A DNA stretch of 64,000 nucleotides from Sarcocystis neurona (lineage: Eukaryota > Apicomplexa > Conoidasida > Eucoccidiorida > Sarcocystidae), in contig KL647289.1 in the NCBI GenBank assembly GCA_000727475.1, positions 638,642 to 702,641 on the forward strand. The letters run 5' to 3'. The translations under genes and the position numbers were made by a program. Positions within the stretch are counted from its first letter, which is position 1. The number at the start of each line of letters is the position of its first letter. This document shows, one piece after another, positions 59,901-64,000 of this stretch. The notes under the pieces were generated by a model, which saw nothing but the letters and a program-made list of their open reading frames with translations, was not told where the DNA came from and made no database searches.

Positions 59901-62900
59901 CTGCCTAACTTGCCGTTTTCTCGTACTACAGTGTTGTGGTTGTGATGCACGATCTTGTCACTGTGGTCCACAAATCTAGCCCTTTGCCATACTTTACATT
60001 TCCGCCTGCATTGACTAATGGTGAAGGGCAAATGAGAGATGCTGCACCACAATATCTTTTACTTTCGTGTGCACTGGCTAATGATGAAGGGCACCGTAAA
60101 AGATCTTGCACGAGTCTCGCTGGAGAGGACGACTGCCCCGCTATGCCTGCCCTCCTCGTCGGGATATCTGACCACAGTTTATTTGCTGTCCTTATACGAG
60201 ACCGACATATGTTCGTACGGGACCTTGACTACCTGGTCACTGCTCTCCTTTTTCTTCCAAAGGCGTTAGTGCTGGGGGTGTTATCTGTTCATTAAGAGAC
60301 TTGTGGCCTGTCCTGTCCGTGTTGTTTGCAATTTTTACAGGAGATGTATACGCAGGGCAGTGGAAGGACAACAAAGCGCATGGCAAGGGTTGCTTCACGC
60401 ATGCGGATGGCTCCAGTTACGAAGGTGAACAATACACTTATCATGAAAGCAAGTACCCCAATATTGCCTGCTAAGTGCTGTTCTCTGCAGGTGCGTCATT
60501 TCTTGTTGGTTTCCTGCTAGTGCCACGCGGGACAGGAAAAACCCGGTACACTATTGCAAAGTTTCGAGGGTAGACAAGAAATCCTCGATAGGTGTGCATA
60601 TCCCTTTTACAGTGAAAATGCAATACATCAGAGAAATCCTATCGCTGCGCCTTACCGAGGACAAGGGAAGCTCGCAGCATACATGCACACATCAAATTAC
60701 TTTGTTGGACTGACTTTTCGCGTGGATCCTCAGCGCAAGCAAGCGCCCCAGCAAATCTTGCACTATGGCGGATCGCGCACGCAGTGTGGTCCTCCATTAA
60801 GGAAATGCATGCGTGGCTGAGGACGAGATTCTGTGGAAATGTTGCACAATGTCAGCGACCCCGACGTTAAAGTTTAAAAGGGCGAAGTAGTTTTGTTTCG
60901 AAAACGATGCTGACCAATGATGTGAAATCATCCTTCAGGAGAGTGGGTCAGTGATGTGCAAGAAGGTTACGGCGTCGAGCGGTGGACCGACGGATCCTCG
61001 TACCAAGGATACTACCACGGAGGAAAGAAGAACGGCGAAGGGCGCTTCACGTGGCCGAATGGCAGTATTTTTGAGGGGCAGTTCAAAGACAATGAAATCT
61101 CTGGAGAAGGCACGTTCCACTGGAAAGACGGAAAAACGTACACCGGTGAGTAGGTTAACATATGTTGATCCACGAAACGTAGGTATACACACTGTACGTA
61201 CACATGTGTGCACATTTACTCATTTCTCTGCCTGTACAATCGCGCCTACGTCAATGCATCTATTAGATAAAGCGCTCTAGAGAAACGTAAAACGTACCTA
61301 CCATTGCTACGTCACACGGTCGGCAGCGTGGACCTTTCTGTCAGTCCCATCAGTGGGTGGGAGAACACATACTCGCAGAGTGCTACTTGGTGCCGCCGAA
61401 TCAGTTCAAGCACACAAGGAACTCGAAGTATACAAAGCCTTTGCCTGGCTCAAAATCACGAACACGTCTAGTACCTAGCAAAGCAACGGCGTACGCGAAG
61501 TCGCAAATCATTATTAAATCTGTATTAACAGAATACTTCTGCCTGCTTAATACTTCTGTTTCAGGTCAGTGGGTCCAGAACCGTATGCAAGGTCAGGGTC
61601 GCATGGTGCTGGCAGATGGAGGCGTTCACGAGGGCATGTACTTTCAGGATCGCAGGCATGGACCGGGTAAGAAATTTGGACTTAGGTGTGGAACAGATGC
61701 GTGTGTTTTTCCCCGATGCACGTGTACAGGTTTTTGTAAAGGACGCATGATCCTGCGACACTTTGACCAGGCGGCTGCATTGCCCGCATGAGGTCGTGTA
61801 GCGTGTGCCTGATGTGTGCGTCCATCCAGATATGTTGGCATACGTATGACTCTTCCCATGCCGGATGATCGTGCGGAAAGGCGTGCTGGGAATGTGCAAG
61901 TTGAAAATTGAGCACAGCCACAATCGTCTCGCTTTTGTTGATTGTTCTGCGTTAAGACGTCCTGCTGTGCAGGTGTTGACTGAGTGCATCCTTGGCTGAA
62001 AGTAGGACGGTGGATACCCTGCTGGACAGTGTTTACAAACGCCGTCACATGGTTGTCCCTTTTGGTGCAATGGTAATTTTTTAGCTGGAGGCGAATGCAA
62101 GTATCGTAAGCACGATCGAAAACATTGATGTCCGCGTCCAGAGGCAATCCCAGGAGAGAGGGAGGGCTACTTATGGGCTATCAAAAAAAATGTATTTACC
62201 GAATTTATGCCGAGCACTTGCGTATATAGATTTACAGGGGAGGACACACGGCCTGTACTTCTCTGTCGAGCTGTCGTCTACGGTGTGTGACACGTTTACA
62301 GGACGTATCACGTGGCCGGATGGGCATTATTTTGAAGGAGAGTGGGACGCAGGCAAACAAGTGCCTGGCACTGGTCGATATTTCGATGCCCGGGGAAGAG
62401 AAATGGGGGCACTAAACGAGATATCACAGCAGACCAGTGGGACGGCTGCTTTATGTGGGAAGACAACCACTGCAAGTAGCAAGTCCTCCCTTTCTCCCCA
62501 TGGTTAGTCTACACTGCTGCACCTTCGGCCGCATACTGGTAAGGCGCAATCACGAGGAAGTGCAAAACCCTCTGTTGCTTGCTTATTGTCTGCTGCTGTG
62601 GGGATCGTTGAGGGTACTGGTGCATAAAAAGTGTATCGCCAGTGCGCACGCGTATCAGATGGACAACGTAGCGCGTCTCTACGTGTACGAAGGACTGTAT
62701 ATCTGTCTTTTCCGTGCCGAGTAGCGCTTTCGTGAAAAACCGCGCCTTGTTAAATACCTGTGATTTTTTCTGATGCTTCCGCTTGAGATCCTGCCTCTCT
62801 GTATGCGGCATCGGCTGCTGTGCAGAGGAAGTTATTGCACTTTGTGTACACAGAGACAATGAGGTTGAACACTACAAGATACACAACGCCACTACATGTA

Positions 62901-63846
62901 AAGAAGAACCTTGACCTATGGATATTCTAAACAAGCCCACAGTAAACATAAGTTGCGACCTCGCAGGAAAGGCTAGCAAACTGTGGGAAGACTGGAATCG
63001 TGCCTGGCATACGCATCCCGACTTTGTTGATGCGCCTGCCTGTCCTGCTCGCCGAGTTGTGCACAGGAACGTGCTTCTCTGTCACGCTTCTCTTGGTGTG
63101 GTCCTTTCAAAACGTAACTGCAGTGCTGGTTCATTGCGTGTTTCAATCCATTGTTCTTTCCCGCTGGCCCCCTCGTTTGCCCCGCTGCCTTTGCCTCGGT
63201 CTCTTCAGTCAAGGAAGCGGAGAAGAACAAACAACAGGAACTCACTGCGAAGGAGAGGCTCGCGCTGAACAACGCTCTGGCAAGCTTGGACCAGCAACAC
63301 CTGCGGTCGACGACTACGAGACGAACAGCCGACGGCCGCAATATAGCCGACATTCCAGAGGAGCACAAGCATAGAGTCGAGGACGGCAGGGTGGAGCGGC
63401 ACCACGTGCGGGAGAATGCAGAAAAAAAGAAGTCCAAAAGAAAGAGCACTCAATGCACATCATCTACGCAGCATAGCACAACGCAACAACATTCCGCGTT
63501 CACCGAAAGAAACGGTTTGAATGTTGTTAGTTCTACTATCACGAACCGAGCAGGTGGCGTTTCTCTGGACCCGGAGAAGTCCGGTCTGGGTAATAGCAGC
63601 GCTGCGGTTTTCGCCAGAAGAGAAGACAGGCGCGAATGCGGGGGGGCTACGAAGGGGCAATCGCACCACCAACATCACCAACAACACTACGACCGGCACG
63701 TGAGAGAAGCAACTGAAGAAGCACGTAGACAGGACGTGGCGGGAAAGGGGATGAAGAATGCCACATCAACAGGTCCAGCAAGCCACGCTGCCGGAGGAGG
63801 CAACAGGAAGCGTGCGTTCGACGGTTTCTTCGGCCGCAGAAGATAG
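56968..63846 (+). CDS. MORN-repeat protein (nine MORN repeats)
   Basis: MORN proteins bind membranes or scaffold the cytoskeleton; in apicomplexans they are found at the basal complex and pellicle. Exons: 56968-57237, 58242-58437, 59643-59780, 60341-60424, 60939-61145, 61565-61666, 62302-62502, 63209-63846 (TAG), 611 residues. Junction phases all agree. Residues 1-155 have no domain and include a duplicated unit from 58.29 kb. Residues 159-365 form nine contiguous 23-residue repeats of the YxGxWxxxxxxGxGxxxxxxGxx type ([14 protein letters not shown] is the first, [15 protein letters not shown] the last). The C-terminus (from about 400) starts with a helical Lys/Glu segment ([14 protein letters not shown]), then is basic, Ser/Thr- and His-rich and ends in [11 protein letters not shown]. 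The first two exons are less certain than the rest. A read-through past 62502 would stop at 62505, so a shorter isoform is possible. Confidence 0.85.
58288..58434 (+). repeat. in-frame duplication in MORN exon 2
   Basis: Two diverged copies, 78 bp apart, each starting GGACCGCAAGTGAA and ending in ACATTCCATCA, encode the pattern [19 protein letters not shown] twice. The period is a multiple of three, so the frame is kept. Confidence 0.8.
58961..59076. repeat. 58-bp tandem duplication
   Basis: TTTACTGTTGCTGCTACATAG followed by CGTATTG and TTAGTTCTT/TCAGTTCTT, twice. Intronic in the MORN gene. Confidence 0.8.
59463..59640. repeat. 87-bp tandem duplication abutting a splice acceptor
   Basis: TAGAGTCGTGCGTTANGCGCGCT...GCTGTTAACAGGGTGCTGGCTTGTT occurs twice; the second copy ends in the TCTCTTCAG acceptor of MORN exon 3, while the first copy ends in TTTTTGTAG at the same relative place. 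Confidence 0.85.
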
Positions 63847-64000
63847 TTTTTCGGTGACATTTCGTGGATTAGGTTTTTTTAGTGAATGATGCAATCGCGA
63901 CGTCAGTAAGTTGGTAAAATATCTAGTACAGTTGACTTCTAAAACAACAAAAAAAGGAAACTACAACGTTTTACGCGGTGCTCCAAGGCAGATCTTTTGT
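63847..64000. other. 3' flank of MORN gene
   Basis: AT-richer unique sequence with an A-run at about 63946-63957. No feature that I can support. Confidence 0.4.

Noticed and set aside
1..64000. tRNA, rRNA, telomeric TTTAGGG arrays, retrotransposon or virus-derived ORFs
   Set aside because: None was found by eye on either strand; a dedicated search (tRNAscan-SE, Rfam, reverse-transcriptase profiles) would be needed to exclude small or degraded copies.

Overview
The window looks like nuclear DNA of a coccidian apicomplexan, most likely Eimeria. Three things point there: very dense CAG/CTG triplet tracts that keep several reading frames open at once (Ala, Gln, Ser, Leu, Cys runs), intervening (TA)n, (CA)n and GATA arrays, and intron-rich genes with short conserved exons. 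No bacterial features, CRISPR, tRNA, rRNA or recognisable transposon ORF were seen. There is one assembly gap (34439-35024) inside a (CA)n array.

Layout. 1-5100 is triplet-rich and holds one probable plus-strand gene ending at 4110. 5300-17000 is almost free of triplet repeats and carries a poorly resolved multi-exon membrane-protein candidate (about 5302-9776) and a clear six-exon gene for the axonemal inner-arm dynein light chain p28/DNALI1 (10286-16562). 17300-48000 is the repeat-rich heart. It contains a 985-codon minus-strand open frame (20029-22986), several two-way open CAG regions, and a convincing plus-strand gene for a large single-pass membrane protein (exon 28764-32245). 41430-50993 is one long plus-strand gene whose small exons splice into a conserved nuclear-type protein resembling the plant SCI1/fungal homologue family; its introns are full of arrays. 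51000-64000 is again repeat-poor, with an unrecognised short plus-strand gene ending at 53377 and a nine-repeat MORN protein gene (56968-63846).

How genes relate. DNALI1 implies a flagellar axoneme, which in Eimeria exists only in the microgamete, so that gene is expected to be gametocyte-specific. MORN proteins in apicomplexans commonly sit at the pellicle, basal complex or budding cytoskeleton. There is no operon-like linkage; genes are independent eukaryotic units.

Most interesting signal: a short inverted repeat, GGTGT-N4-ACACC, occurs exactly six times (about 0.06 expected for uniform composition) with several one-mismatch copies, all exact copies lying in the repeat-rich 18.6-48.0 kb part. 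A degenerate tandem array of it lies at 47.76-48.02 kb. No new multi-gene system could be supported.
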